Below are positions 54,949 to 63,885 of a stretch of DNA of 64,000 bases, in pieces (within the stretch, counting starts at the first letter, position 1; each line of letters begins with the position of its first letter). Source of the DNA: JAABRB01 sp963735025 (GTDB lineage Bacteria > Pseudomonadota > Gammaproteobacteria > Burkholderiales > SG8-39). The position numbers and the translations under genes were made by a program. The DNA lies in assembly GCA_963735025.1 (NCBI GenBank), contig CAVTJG010000020.1, positions 69,478-133,477 of the forward strand, read 5' to 3'. The notes beneath the pieces are model-generated. The model ran no database searches. It was not told the origin of the DNA and saw nothing but the letters and a program-made list of their open reading frames with translations.

Positions 54949-55238
54949 GACTGTGACGGAATTGGTCGTAATGGCGAGTGATGGCAGGCGGCTTCTCATT
55001 TCTCGATATTGGGAATGACGATCGCGCTCGTCTTCCCTCTCCACTGTAATAGGCACGGATCGCGTTTTCGGGATTTGCGATGATGATACGTTCCTGAGAG
55101 TTGACCCCATGTATGTGGGACTCTTGGGGGACTCAATAAGGCGCTTTCGTGCGCTCCTCTGCAAAATGTACCCACGGTACGCTCGATAAGGTCAGGTTTA
55201 GGCTGACAAAAAATTTACCTGTTGCTGGCTACGAACCA
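54949..55238. other. non-coding flank of the insertion element
   Basis: No gene seen. Visibly AT-richer than the rest (e.g. GACAAAAAATTTACC). Includes short repeats such as GGGACTC / GGGGACTC. Ends with 14 nt identical to a tRNA-Arg anticodon arm. Confidence 0.4.
55225..55238 (+). other. 14-nt tRNA-Arg(ACG) anticodon-arm identity at IS left junction
   Basis: CTGGCTACGAACCA matches the expected anticodon arm of betaproteobacterial tRNA-Arg(ACG) and abuts the IS. Joined to the right flank (GGGGGTCG...) it restores a continuous tRNA sequence, but the bases before it are not a tRNA 5' half. Confidence 0.6.
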
Positions 55239-55254
55239 TATATGGACGCTCCCC

Positions 55255-55526
55255 GGTTTGCAAAGCAGTCTCTTCGTTTTGGCGGGCAGGTGAAGATTGC
55301 AGCCATATATCCGGCCTTTGATCGAGGAATGTCATTCCTCTGGCCCTGATGGATTTCGCTGGTCAACGCCTTATCAGAGGGACGAACTTTTGAGTTCGTG
55401 GTTCGTATCAGGTTTGGTCGACCACGGTCTGACCTGTTTCGCCATCACGTTGAGCTTGCCTGTGCAATCGGTAGGCGGGTCTCCTTGCTATGCGGGTTGA
55501 GCCGCTGTCTATCCGTGCTCGGCGCT
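55255..55526 (-). ncRNA. putative bridge/seek RNA of the IS1111 element
   Basis: In IS1111-group elements the guide RNA lies downstream of the recombinase gene. This non-coding tract occupies that place. It contains a hairpin ACGAAC-TTTTGA-GTTCGT (55382-55399) and, directly beside it, minus-strand TACGAACCA (55407-55399), identical to nine bases of the tRNA target at the left junction (TACGAACCA, 55230-55238). That is the sort of target-guide match the model predicts. Boundaries are approximate and the fold was not computed. Confidence 0.45.
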
Positions 55527-56564
55527 TTACCGGCTCGGTGCCCTCGACACGTAATCAGGATCGAACTCGCGTTGGTGCGCGAGCAGCGCCCAGGCGATGC
55601 GCACATTCTTGTTGGCGAGCGCCACGGCAGCGACGTTCTTGCCGCGCCGGAGCATCAGGCGTTTGAGCCAGCTGTCGGGTCGATCGGGCCGGTGCTCGAG
55701 GTGTCGGAGCACCGAGCGCGCGCCGTGGACGAGCAGCGTGCGCAGGTAGACATCCCCGTGCTTGCTGATGCCCAGGAGCCTGGGTTTGCCGCCGGTGGAA
55801 TCCTGTCGCGGCACGATCCCCAGCCAAGCGGCGACCTGGCGCCCATTGTTGAAGCCCTTGGCATTGCCCAGGCTCGCCACGTAGGCGCTGGCCGTAAGTG
55901 GCCCGATGCCGCCGATGCGCTCGAGCCGGCGGCTGTCCTCGTTCTGCCGATGCCAAAGCACGATCTCGCGCTCGAGTTCCGAGACCTGCTGGTCGAGCCC
56001 CTGGAGTTGCGCCAGGAGTCTCTTCATCAGAGTACGCATCAGCCCCGGTAGGCGATTCTCGCTGTCCTCCACGATCTCGGGAAGCCGGCGACGCAGCTGA
56101 CCAATGCCCTGGGGTAAAACGATTCCGAACTCGCCCAGCAGCCCGCGGATCTGATTGGCCTGCGCGTTGCGGGCTTTCATCATCCCCGCGCGTGCGCGGT
56201 GCAACGCGAGCGCTGCCTGCTGCTCGGGAGTCTTGACCGGTACGAAGCGCATGTTCGGCCGCGCCACCGCCTCGCAGATCCCCTCGGCATCATTGCGGTC
56301 GTTCTTGTTGGTCTTCACGTACGGCTTGACGAACTGCGGCGCCATGAGCCTGACCTCGTGGCCCAGCTCGACGAGTCTCCGCGCCCAATGGTGGGCGCTG
56401 CCACAGGCTTCCATCCCGATCAGGCAGGGCGGCAGGTCGGTAAAGAACTTCAGCATCTCGCTGCGTCTGAGTTGCTTGCGCAGCACCGCTCGCCCGCGCT
56501 CACTCACCCCGTGGACCTGGAACACGCTCTTTGCTAGATCGATACCCACTGTCGTAATCTTCAT
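55527..56564 (-). CDS. IS110/IS1111 DEDD recombinase
   Basis: 345 residues from ATG 56564 (MKITTVGIDLAKSVFQVHGV). An in-frame extension to 56699 would run into tRNA sequence and is rejected. The RuvC-like DEDD domain has D in GIDLAK, E in GMEACG and D in NDRNDAEGI. The C-terminal transposase_20 domain has RLERIGGIGPLTASAYVASL, FNNGRQVAAWLGIVPRQDST and GGKPRLLGISKHGDVYLR with its conserved Ser-type SKHGD. Appears intact. Confidence 0.92.
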   Translation of the reverse strand: MKITTVGIDLAKSVFQVHGVSERGRAVLRKQLRRSEMLKFFTDLPPCLIGMEACGSAHHWARRLVELGHEVRLMAPQFVKPYVKTNKNDRNDAEGICEAVARPNMRFVPVKTPEQQAALALHRARAGMMKARNAQANQIRGLLGEFGIVLPQGIGQLRRRLPEIVEDSENRLPGLMRTLMKRLLAQLQGLDQQVSELEREIVLWHRQNEDSRRLERIGGIGPLTASAYVASLGNAKGFNNGRQVAAWLGIVPRQDSTGGKPRLLGISKHGDVYLRTLLVHGARSVLRHLEHRPDRPDSWLKRLMLRRGKNVAAVALANKNVRIAWALLAHQREFDPDYVSRAPSR

Positions 56565-56655
56565 GACGGACGCCCCCTCTCGGTTAAGTGGTCGAATCGC
56601 ACTGCCACTTTGGCGCACGTGACGCCGCAGCGGGAGGGGAGCGTCCATCCCATTA

Positions 56656-56690
56656 GGGGGTCGTGGGTTCAAATCCTGCCGGGCGCGCCA
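56656..56690 (+). tRNA. tRNA-Arg(ACG), 3' half only
   Basis: From the end of the anticodon arm through GGGGGTCGTGGGTTCAAATC (variable and T arm) to CGGGCGC-G-CCA (acceptor 3' strand, discriminator and encoded CCA). The 5' half, expected to begin GCGCCCG, is not present within the left flank. So this copy cannot give a functional tRNA unless it is restored by excision or repaired by a distant half. Confidence 0.75.
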
Positions 56691-56698
56691 TCCATTCA

Positions 56699-56731
56699 AG
56701 CCCTTGCGACGTCGCAGGGGCTTTTCATTTT
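56699..56731 (+). terminator. Rho-independent terminator of the tRNA
   Basis: AAGCCCTTGCGAC / GTCGCAGGGGCTT hairpin followed by TTTCATTTTT, 9 nt after the encoded CCA. Confidence 0.7.
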
Positions 56732-56877
56732 TGCCGGTACTACGCCGGTTCTACGCTTTGACGCCGTGTCTCGTGGGTGAATGCAGCAAAGCGCCGGTGA
56801 GCATACTCGAGATGATCCGGCGCGCGGAAAGCTCTACTTCCGGACTGTCTACCAAACGGGGGAACTTATGAAGGCCG

Positions 56878-57771
56878 TTAGTTCCGGTAGCGCAGCGCGT
56901 CGACCAGCAAGTTGAAAGCCGGCGAAGATTGGCGGCGACTGGGATAAAAGAGATGGTATCCCGAGTATGGCTCGCACCAGTCTTCAAGTACGCGCTTGAA
57001 TCTACCTTGGGCAACATACGGTTGCGCCATATCTTCCGGCATGTAGGCGAGACCCAGACCGGCCAATGCCGCGGTAAGCATCTGGCGAGTAGCGTTAAAC
57101 ACACACTGGCCTTCGACTCGTACCCTCAGTTCGCGCCCGCGTTTCTCGAACTCCCACGCGTACAAGCCGCCATGAACCGGCAGACGCAAATTGATGCAGT
57201 TGTGCTCCGTCAAATCCTGCGGCTTCCTTGGCAGAAATCGCTTCTCAAAATATGACGGCGCGCCGACCACCGCCATGCGAATGTCCGGCCCGATGCGCAC
57301 CGCGATCATGTCTTTTGCCACTTGCTCGCCAGATCGCACGCCTGCGTCATAGCGTCCGGCGACAATGTCGGTTAGGCCGTAGTCGATGAATATCTCGACG
57401 TTGATGTCTGGATACTGACGCAGGATTTTCGCTAGCTTGGGAAGCAGGATTGCTTCGCTCGCGTTTTCCGTCGCCGTGATCCGAATCGTGCCGGCGGGAT
57501 TGTTTCGAAGTTCGCTTAGCGCCTCCAGCTCAGCCTCGATCTCCTCGAAGCGGGAGCCCACGCTTGCCAGAAGGCGGTCGCCGGCATCGGTAGGAGAGAC
57601 GCTGCGCGTCGTTCGAGTCAGTAGCCGAAGGCCGAGCCTTTCCTCGAGGTTCCTGACCGTGTGGCTGAGCGCGGATTGCGAGATCCCGAGCTTCTTGCCG
57701 GCCTTCGTGAAGCTCCGTTCCCGGGCGACGGCCAGGAACGCCAAGAGATCACTTACGTTCTCGCGGCGCAT
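56878..57771 (-). CDS. LysR-family transcriptional regulator
   Basis: 297 residues. N-terminal winged HTH (LLAFLAVARERSFTKAGKKL then GISQSALSHTVRNLEERLGL), linker helix and a periplasmic-binding-like effector domain (GTIRITATENASEAILLPKL, PDINVEIFIDYGLTDIVAGR, DAGVRSGEQVAKDMIAVRIG). Divergent from the MFS gene, the classical arrangement, so it probably controls that gene and perhaps the oxidoreductase genes. Codon use is less GC-biased than in the 0-54 kb genes. No sigma54 site in the divergent region. Confidence 0.9.
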   Translation of the reverse strand: MRRENVSDLLAFLAVARERSFTKAGKKLGISQSALSHTVRNLEERLGLRLLTRTTRSVSPTDAGDRLLASVGSRFEEIEAELEALSELRNNPAGTIRITATENASEAILLPKLAKILRQYPDINVEIFIDYGLTDIVAGRYDAGVRSGEQVAKDMIAVRIGPDIRMAVVGAPSYFEKRFLPRKPQDLTEHNCINLRLPVHGGLYAWEFEKRGRELRVRVEGQCVFNATRQMLTAALAGLGLAYMPEDMAQPYVAQGRFKRVLEDWCEPYSGYHLFYPSRRQSSPAFNLLVDALRYRN

Positions 57772-57849
57772 TCATGAATTCCTCTCATGGGTCCATGCGC
57801 ATTGTCCCATCTAATCAAGCAAGTTCCTAGTGGGTAACCTGTCTTGGCC

Positions 57850-59148
57850 ATGAACACGCAACAGAGCGTTAACGCCATCACCCGAACCGAAAAAGGTAAA
57901 CCCATGACCACCCAAACTATGGGTCCCGCCCTCTCCACACTTCAAAAGTGGAGCGCCGTGGGCGCAATGGCAATGTGCGTAGCAATGCTCATCGCCTCGG
58001 AGTTCATGCCGGTCAGCCTTCTGACGCCGATAGCTGCCGATCTGGGGGCAACCCAGGGAATGGCGGGGCAAGCAATCTCCATTTCGGGTCTCTTTGCGGT
58101 AGCAACCAGCTTGTTCATCGCAACCATTGCGGGCCGCTTTGATCGCCGTTATGTGCTTATCGCGCTAACGGCCGCGATGTTGGCCTCGTTACTTCTGATT
58201 GCCGGCGCACCGAATTTTGGTGTGTTGATGGCGGCCAGAGCATTGCTGGGCGTAACGATCGGCGGCTTCTGGGCATTGGCTACGGCGACGATCATGCGAT
58301 TGGTTCCCGCCGATTCCGTGCCGAAGGCGCTGGGCGTTATGTACACAGGCAATGCAGTGGCCACAGCCTTTGCCGCACCCATAGGGAGCTACCTGGGCGG
58401 GATCATCGGCTGGCGCGGCGTGTTCTTGGCACTAACGCCGATCGTGGTTGTGAACCTGATCTGGCAATGGATCAGCCTGCCTTCGATGCCGCCGCAGGCC
58501 GCGAATCCAGTCGTCAAAGTCTTCAGGCTACTGAGACGGCGCAACGTTGCGTTCGCCATGGTTGGGGTAATGCTCACCTTTGCGGGTGCGTTTGCCACCT
58601 TCACGTACTTGCGGCCGTTTCTCGAGGAGTACACGCAGGTGACCGTGCCTCAACTATCGCTCCTGCTGCTGGGATTAGGGATGGCGGGATTTGCGGGAAC
58701 TTATGGAGCCAGCGCGCTGCTCGGGCGCCACCTTTATCCCTTGCTTAGAAGCCTGCCGCTGGCGTTGGGCGCCGTCACGCTTGCGATGCTGCCACTCGGG
58801 CATACGCTCTGGGCAATTGCGGCCGTGATGATTGTCTGGGGCGCTCTCAACTCGGCGATTCCGGTGTCATGGTCAACCTGGCTGGCTCAGGGCATAAGCG
58901 ACGAGCCGGAAAGCGGAGGCGGGTTGATCGTGTCCGCGATCCAGCTTTCGATCATGCTGGGCGCGGCGTTCGGCGGACTTCTCCTCGACCATCTCTCAAT
59001 CGCCGCTACGATGATCGGCGGCACTGTCCTTCTGGTCCTCGCGTCGTTGATTGTCGGCAACGGGGATCGGATCCGGCGCCCCTCGCACGCCGAGCGTGCC
59101 CCGGTAAACGTCGGCGCCGGCCAACCCTGTTGCGCACTTGGGCATTGA
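57850..59148 (+). CDS. MFS efflux transporter (DHA1/AraJ-like)
   Basis: 432 residues from ATG 57850. ATG 57904 is a possible later start. Twelve helices. The motif A loop IAGRFDRRYVLIALTAAMLA between helices 2 and 3 and GVTIGGFWALATATIMRLVP in helix 5 are typical of the drug/sugar efflux 12-TM group. Last residues contain PCC. Exports sugars or drugs; substrate unknown. Divergent from the LysR gene and 54 nt before the 2Fe-2S gene. Confidence 0.86.
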   Translation: MNTQQSVNAITRTEKGKPMTTQTMGPALSTLQKWSAVGAMAMCVAMLIASEFMPVSLLTPIAADLGATQGMAGQAISISGLFAVATSLFIATIAGRFDRRYVLIALTAAMLASLLLIAGAPNFGVLMAARALLGVTIGGFWALATATIMRLVPADSVPKALGVMYTGNAVATAFAAPIGSYLGGIIGWRGVFLALTPIVVVNLIWQWISLPSMPPQAANPVVKVFRLLRRRNVAFAMVGVMLTFAGAFATFTYLRPFLEEYTQVTVPQLSLLLLGLGMAGFAGTYGASALLGRHLYPLLRSLPLALGAVTLAMLPLGHTLWAIAAVMIVWGALNSAIPVSWSTWLAQGISDEPESGGGLIVSAIQLSIMLGAAFGGLLLDHLSIAATMIGGTVLLVLASLIVGNGDRIRRPSHAERAPVNVGAGQPCCALGH

Positions 59149-59202
59149 CCAATTTCGATTGGCCTCGCTAACGCGTGACCTAACCTTTGTAGCGAATTGA
59201 CC

Positions 59203-59652
59203 ATGAGCACATTCACACTCAACGGAAGGACTCATAGCTTCAATGGTGATCCCGAGATGCCTCTTCTCTGGTACTTGCGGGACCTGGCCGGATTGACGGG
59301 TACCAAGTTCGGCTGCGGGATGGCCTTGTGCGGCGCCTGTACCGTTCACATCGACGGTACAGCCGCTCGCGCCTGTGTGACCCCGATGGCAAGCATCGAC
59401 GGCCGCGCGCTCACCACGATCGAAGGGTTGTCACCGGACGGGACGCATCCAGTGCAGGTAGCGTGGCGCGAGCTGAATGTCGCGCAGTGCGGCTATTGCC
59501 AGGGCGGCCAGATCATGCAGGCTGCGTCGCTTCTGAAGGAAAACCCAAAGCCTACAGACAGAGACATCGATGCCGCGATGAGCGGAAATATTTGCCGCTG
59601 CGGTACCTATCCGCGCATTCGTGCCGCCATCAAGCGCGCGGCTGAGGCATAA
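59203..59652 (+). CDS. iorA: 2Fe-2S subunit of isoquinoline 1-oxidoreductase-like molybdoenzyme
   Basis: 149 residues. First [2Fe-2S] ligands C-x4-C-x2-C in GCGMALCGACTV, plus a later Cys, and the C-terminal four-helix cluster CGYCQGGQIM with CRCGTYPRI. It transfers electrons from the molybdenum subunit. No FAD subunit is encoded here, as in the IorAB group, which uses cytochromes or other acceptors. One nucleotide separates it from the large subunit. Symbol by family resemblance only. Confidence 0.88.
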   Translation: MSTFTLNGRTHSFNGDPEMPLLWYLRDLAGLTGTKFGCGMALCGACTVHIDGTAARACVTPMASIDGRALTTIEGLSPDGTHPVQVAWRELNVAQCGYCQGGQIMQAASLLKENPKPTDRDIDAAMSGNICRCGTYPRIRAAIKRAAEA

Positions 59653-59653
59653 C

Positions 59654-61943
59654 ATGAATGCACGCGCCGAGTTTGACGTGGAGAATGTGAGCCGCCGGGC
59701 GTTCCTGCGCGGAATCGCCGCCGGCACGTTCGTGCTTGCCGCCCGAATCTCTCCGCTGGCCTACGCCCAGGAGCGAAAGTACGGCGGCGACGCGATGAGT
59801 GGCGGACTCAAGGACGACCCTAGCGTCTTCCTTTCCATCGCGGATGATGGCACCGTTAGCCTCCTGTGCTACCGCGCCGAAATGGGTCAAGGGGTGCGCG
59901 CGAGCTGGGCTGTTGTCGTAGCTGATGAGCTTGGAGCGGAACTGGCGCGCGTCACGGTATTGCAGGCGCCTGGCGACGAGGCCCGTTACGGAAACCAGAA
60001 CACCGACGGCTCGCGCAGCATGCGGCACCATTTCCGGCCGCTTCGTCGCATGGCCGCGGCAGCCCGACGCATGCTTGAGGAAGAGGCGGCAGCCCGCTGG
60101 GGCGTTCCGGTCGCGGACGTCAAGGCAGACAAACATGACGTGGTGCACAGCGCCAGCAGCCGGCGCCTAGGTTTTGGAGCGCTCGCTCGCGGCGCGGCGG
60201 CGCGACCTGTTCCGGCTCGCGAGGCGCTGGTATTCAGGGCTCCCGCCGATTTTCGCTATATTGGCCGTGAAAACCTGCCGCTGATCGACAACTTCGACAT
60301 CACCACCGGCAAAGCTGTCTATGGAATCGACGCCCGGCTTGAGGGAATGGCGTATGCGGTGGTGGCGCGGCCGCCCGTCTACGGCGCCAAGGTCCAGAGC
60401 TTCGATGCGTCCGAAGCCTTGAAGGTACCCGGGGTGTTGGAGGTGGTGCCACTCGATACACCCGCTATCCCTTCGGCTTTTCAACCGCTCGGTGGCATCG
60501 CGGTGATTGGCGAGAATACCTTCGCCGCGATCAAGGGCCGCTCGCTCCTACGCATACAGTGGGAGGATGGACCCAACGGAAGCTACGACTCCGCGCAGTT
60601 CCGCAGGACGATGGAAGCTGCCGCAAGCAAGCCCGGCAAGGTCGTCCGGAACAATGGCCAGGTCGATGCCGCTCTGGCGGGCGCATCGAGGAGCATCCAG
60701 GCGTCGTACTACATCCCGCACCTGGTTCAGGCGCCGATGGAGCCGCCGACGGCGACCGCCCGCGTGACGAACGACGCTTGCGAGGTTTGGGGCAGCTTGC
60801 AGAACCCCCATGCACTTCGCACGGATCTTGCCAAGCGCTTCAATCTGGGGCTCGACAAGATCATCGTGCACTGTCTCCTGCTCGGCGGCGGCTTCGGCCG
60901 TAAGTCAAAGCCGGACTTTGCGATTGAAGCGGCCATCCTCTCTCGGGCAATGGGAGGGCGTGCAGTCAAGGTTACCTTTACTCGCGAGGACGACATACAG
61001 CACAGCTATTTCCATACCGCCTCGGTGGAGCGCCTTGAGGCTGGCCTCGATGCCACAGGCAAGCCAGTTGCCTGGCTGCATCGCACTGTCGCTCCGACGA
61101 TCAGCTCGATCTTCGCGCCGAACGCGAGGAATGAGACGTCATTCGAGCTCGGCATGGGCGCGGTTGATCTGCCTTTCGCAATCCCCAACATTCGGGTCGA
61201 AAACCCGGAGGCGGAGGCGCATACGCGGATCGGCTGGTTGCGATCCGTTTCCAACATTCCTCATGCCTTTGCCATCCAAAGCTTCGTCGCAGAGCTTGCG
61301 GCGGCGGCCAAACGCGACCCAAAGGACTATCTCCTCGAGTTGCTCGGCCCCGATCGCCTCATCAATCCTGCTTCAATGTCGGACGAGTGGAACTACGGTG
61401 AAGACCCGACGCAATATCCATTCGACACGGGACGGCTACGGCGAGTGATCGATAGGGCCGCGAGAGAGGCCGGCTGGGGCCGCGGGCTGCCACGCGGCCA
61501 CGGGCTCGGCATCGCGGCGCATCGAAGCTTCGTCGCGTACACCGCGGTCGTCGTCGAAGTGGCGGTCGGCGCCGACGGTGCGGCTGACCACCCCCGGTGA
61601 GACATCGCCTTCGATTGCGGCGCCGTGGTCAATCCTGATCGCGTTCGGGCGCAACTCGAAGGCGCTGTCGTGTGGGGCGTCAGCCTTGCAACGATCGGCG
61701 AGATCAGCTTCAAGGCCGGCCGGGTCGAGCAGTCCAACTTCCATGACTACCAAGTGACCCTCATCGACGCGGCTCCCAGCGGCGATCCGCACGCATCTCG
61801 TGATTCCGACGGGCTTCGACGACCCGCTCGGCGGGGTCGGCGAGCCGGGCCTGCCGCCGGTCGCGCCCGCGCTAACCAATGCGATCTACGCCGCCACTGG
61901 CAAACGCATCCGCGCCTTGCCGATCCGGGATCAGCTCGCCTGA
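59654..61943 (+). CDS. iorB: isoquinoline 1-oxidoreductase-like molybdenum subunit (frame broken twice)
   Basis: Tat leader SRRAFLRGIAAGTFVLAARI. The aldehyde oxidase/xanthine dehydrogenase Moco domains run from CYRAEMGQGVRASWAVVVAD through GRENLPLIDNFDITTGKAVY, LVQAPMEPPTATARV, LLLGGGFGRKSK and NFHDYQVTLID. An in-frame TGA at 61600 lies where the usual sequence (VRLTTPG then DIAFDCGAVVNPDRVRAQLE) requires two compensating shifts, and another shift near 61790 leads to THLVIPTGFDDPLGGVGEPG and IYAATGKRIRALPI ending 61943. Periplasmic hydroxylase of an aromatic N-heterocycle or aldehyde; substrate unknown. Confidence 0.86.
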
Positions 61944-61976
61944 GCAGGCGGTGGCAGCATGTTTCGGCATCAAGTG

Positions 61977-62425
61977 ATGACCTTGGCAGCATGCTTCGCC
62001 TTCTCCGTTGCGCCGTGCCCGGCAACATCCGAAGCTTCGGCGCAGGGAGCCCAGAAGATCCGGATCCGAACGGGGTCCCAACCGTAACCGCGACGCTGAA
62101 CAACAGTGATGCAGCTCGGGACCTGGCGGCAATGCTGCCGTTGTCCATACAAATGGACGACCACTTGCGGCGAGAGAAGACCGGCGTCATCCCTAAGCGA
62201 CTGTCCGAGCGAACGCCAGGGAGCAGAACCTACGAAAGGGGCGACCTGGGCTACTGGCGCCCGCGCAATACGTTCGTGATTTTCTACCGTCAAGACGGAT
62301 TGGAAATTCCAGGTCCCGGAATTGTCCTGCTTGGGAAGCTTGAGTCAGGGGCAGAATTCTTTGACGTTCCAGGACGGGTCAAAGTGGATGTGGAGTTGAT
62401 CAAGCAAGGAGTAGAGACTCCGTGA
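61977..62425 (+). CDS. exported cyclophilin-like protein (1), frame broken
   Basis: ATG 61977 gives MTLAACFAFSVAPCPATSEA and SAQGAQKIRIRTG as signal and start. One base shift near 62085 moves the rest to another frame: VPTVTATLNNSDAARDLAAM, LPLSIQMDDHLRREKTGVIP, GDLGYWRPRNTFVIFYRQDG and IVLLGKLESGAEFF. This is the small beta-barrel cyclophilin-like fold often found next to oxidoreductases of this type. Isomerase activity is unproven for the family. Overlaps the next gene by 4 nt. Confidence 0.7.
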
Positions 62426-62852
62426 AACCTCTAAACGCGGCGATCTTGCTTCTTTCCCTGGCGCTTTCCACCGTGACCCAGGCCCAGGAGAACACGAATG
62501 AAGATTCGTCTGACGACGGACGGCAAAGTCATTGACGCGATCTTGCTCGACAACTCGACGGCGCGGGACTTTGTTTTCCTGTTGCCAATCACGTTGACGC
62601 TCGAGGACTATGCCTCGACGGAGAAGATCAGCTATCTGCCCAGGAAACTCTCTACCGCGGGCGCGCCCAAGGGCGTAGATCCTTAACGTGGGCGACATTG
62701 CCTACTACGCTCCATGGGGAAATCTGGCGATCTTCTACCGAGACGCCGGGTATGCGAACGGTCTCGTCAGGCTCGGCAGACTCGACTCCGGCATCGAGAT
62801 GTTGAAGGCCCACGGCTCGCTGAAGGTGACGATCGAGCAACTGGGAAACTAA
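62422..62852 (+). CDS. exported cyclophilin-like protein (2), frame broken
   Basis: GTG 62422 starts the leader MKPLNAAILLLSLALSTVTQ then AQ. Shifts near 62495 and 62687 join MKIRLTTDGKVIDAILLDNS, LPITLTLEDYASTEKISYLP, KLSTAGAPKGVDP and VGDIAYYAPWGNLAIFYRDA, LVRLGRLDSGIEML. Tandem paralogue of the preceding gene and closer to the family norm (APWGNLAIFYRD). Probably a duplication before or after transfer. Confidence 0.72.
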
Positions 62853-62863
62853 GGAACCATGTC

Positions 62864-63885
62864 ATGAAAGGGGCTGTTCTATTTGGCCCGCGCGACATTC
62901 GCTATGTGGAGCGCGAAGACCCAAAGATCATCGAGCCGACCGACGTAATCCTCCGCCTGTCGGCGACCTGCGTATGTGGGTCGGATCTGTGGCCTTACCG
63001 CGGGATCGACGTCTCCGACCAACCGACGCCAATGGGCCACGAATACTGCGGAATCGTCGAAGACGTTGGCAGCGCCGTGAAGAAGATCAGACGCGGACAG
63101 TTTGTCGTCGGTTCGTTCTTCGCCTCGGACAACACTTGCGCGATCTGCAACGAGGGGTATCAGAGCCGGTGCGTGCATGTCGAGTACGTCGGCGCAGGGG
63201 GTGCGCAGGCGCCGCTGCTGCGCGTGCCACTCGCTGACGGCACGCTGGTCGCTACACCTGAATTGCCGCCCGACGACCTTGTTCCGGGCTTGCTGGCTAC
63301 CTCCGATGTCCTGGGAACCGGCTGGTTCGGTGCCGACGCGGCAGCCGCGGGACCCGGCAAGACAGTTGCCGTCGTCGGCGACGGCGCAGTTGGATTGTGT
63401 GCGGTGCTCGCAGCGAAGCAAATGGGGGCCGAACGGATCATCGTGATGAGCCGCCATGGTTCGCGGCAGAAGCTCGCCCGGGAATTTGGCGCGACCGACA
63501 TCGTGACGGAGCGTGGCGACGCGGGTGTCGCGAAGATCAAAGACCTTACCGACGGGCTCGGCGCGCATTCGGTCATCGAGGCGGTCGGCACGCACACATC
63601 GATGATGCAGGCGATCCGCTCCACCCGCGCCGGCGGGCACATCGGCTACGTCGGCGTCCCGCACGGCGTCCAGTTACCCGGCGAAGAACTATTCTTCGCC
63701 GAGGTTCATATGCTAGGCGGGCCCGCCCCCGTGCGCCGCTTCCTTCCAAAGCTGATCGACCTCGTCCTAAGCGGCAAGATCAACCCAGGAAAGATCTTGA
63801 CCTCACCCTGCCGCTCGCACAGGTGGCCGAGGGTTACCGCGCAATGGACGAGCGCCGCGCCATCAAAGCGATGCTTCGCCCATGA
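62864..63885 (+). CDS. zinc-dependent alcohol dehydrogenase (frame broken near end)
   Basis: About 340 residues. Catalytic zinc region CVCGSDLWPYRG and GHEYCGIVEDVGS, Cys-rich structural-site region (CAICNEGYQSRC, with only three Cys visible), NAD site VAVVGDGAVGLCAVLAAKQM. A missing base near 63797 leaves the first frame open to the window end. The true end DLTLPLAQVAEGYRAMDERR then AIKAMLRP stops at 63885. Oxidises an alcohol or reduces an aldehyde; specificity unknown. Last gene of the acquired-looking segment. Confidence 0.85.

Larger units (their letters stand above)
55239..56655 (-). mobile_element. IS110 family, IS1111-group insertion sequence
   Basis: 1,417 bp. Perfect 13-bp subterminal inverted repeats ATGGACGCTCCCC (55242-55254) and GGGGAGCGTCCAT (56636-56648), with 3-nt (TAT) and 7-nt (CCCATTA) terminal extensions. 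That asymmetric subterminal arrangement is characteristic of the IS1111 group. No target duplication, as expected. One DEDD recombinase gene, and ~290 bp downstream of it that is non-coding. Inserted within tRNA-Arg anticodon-arm sequence. Confidence 0.85.
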
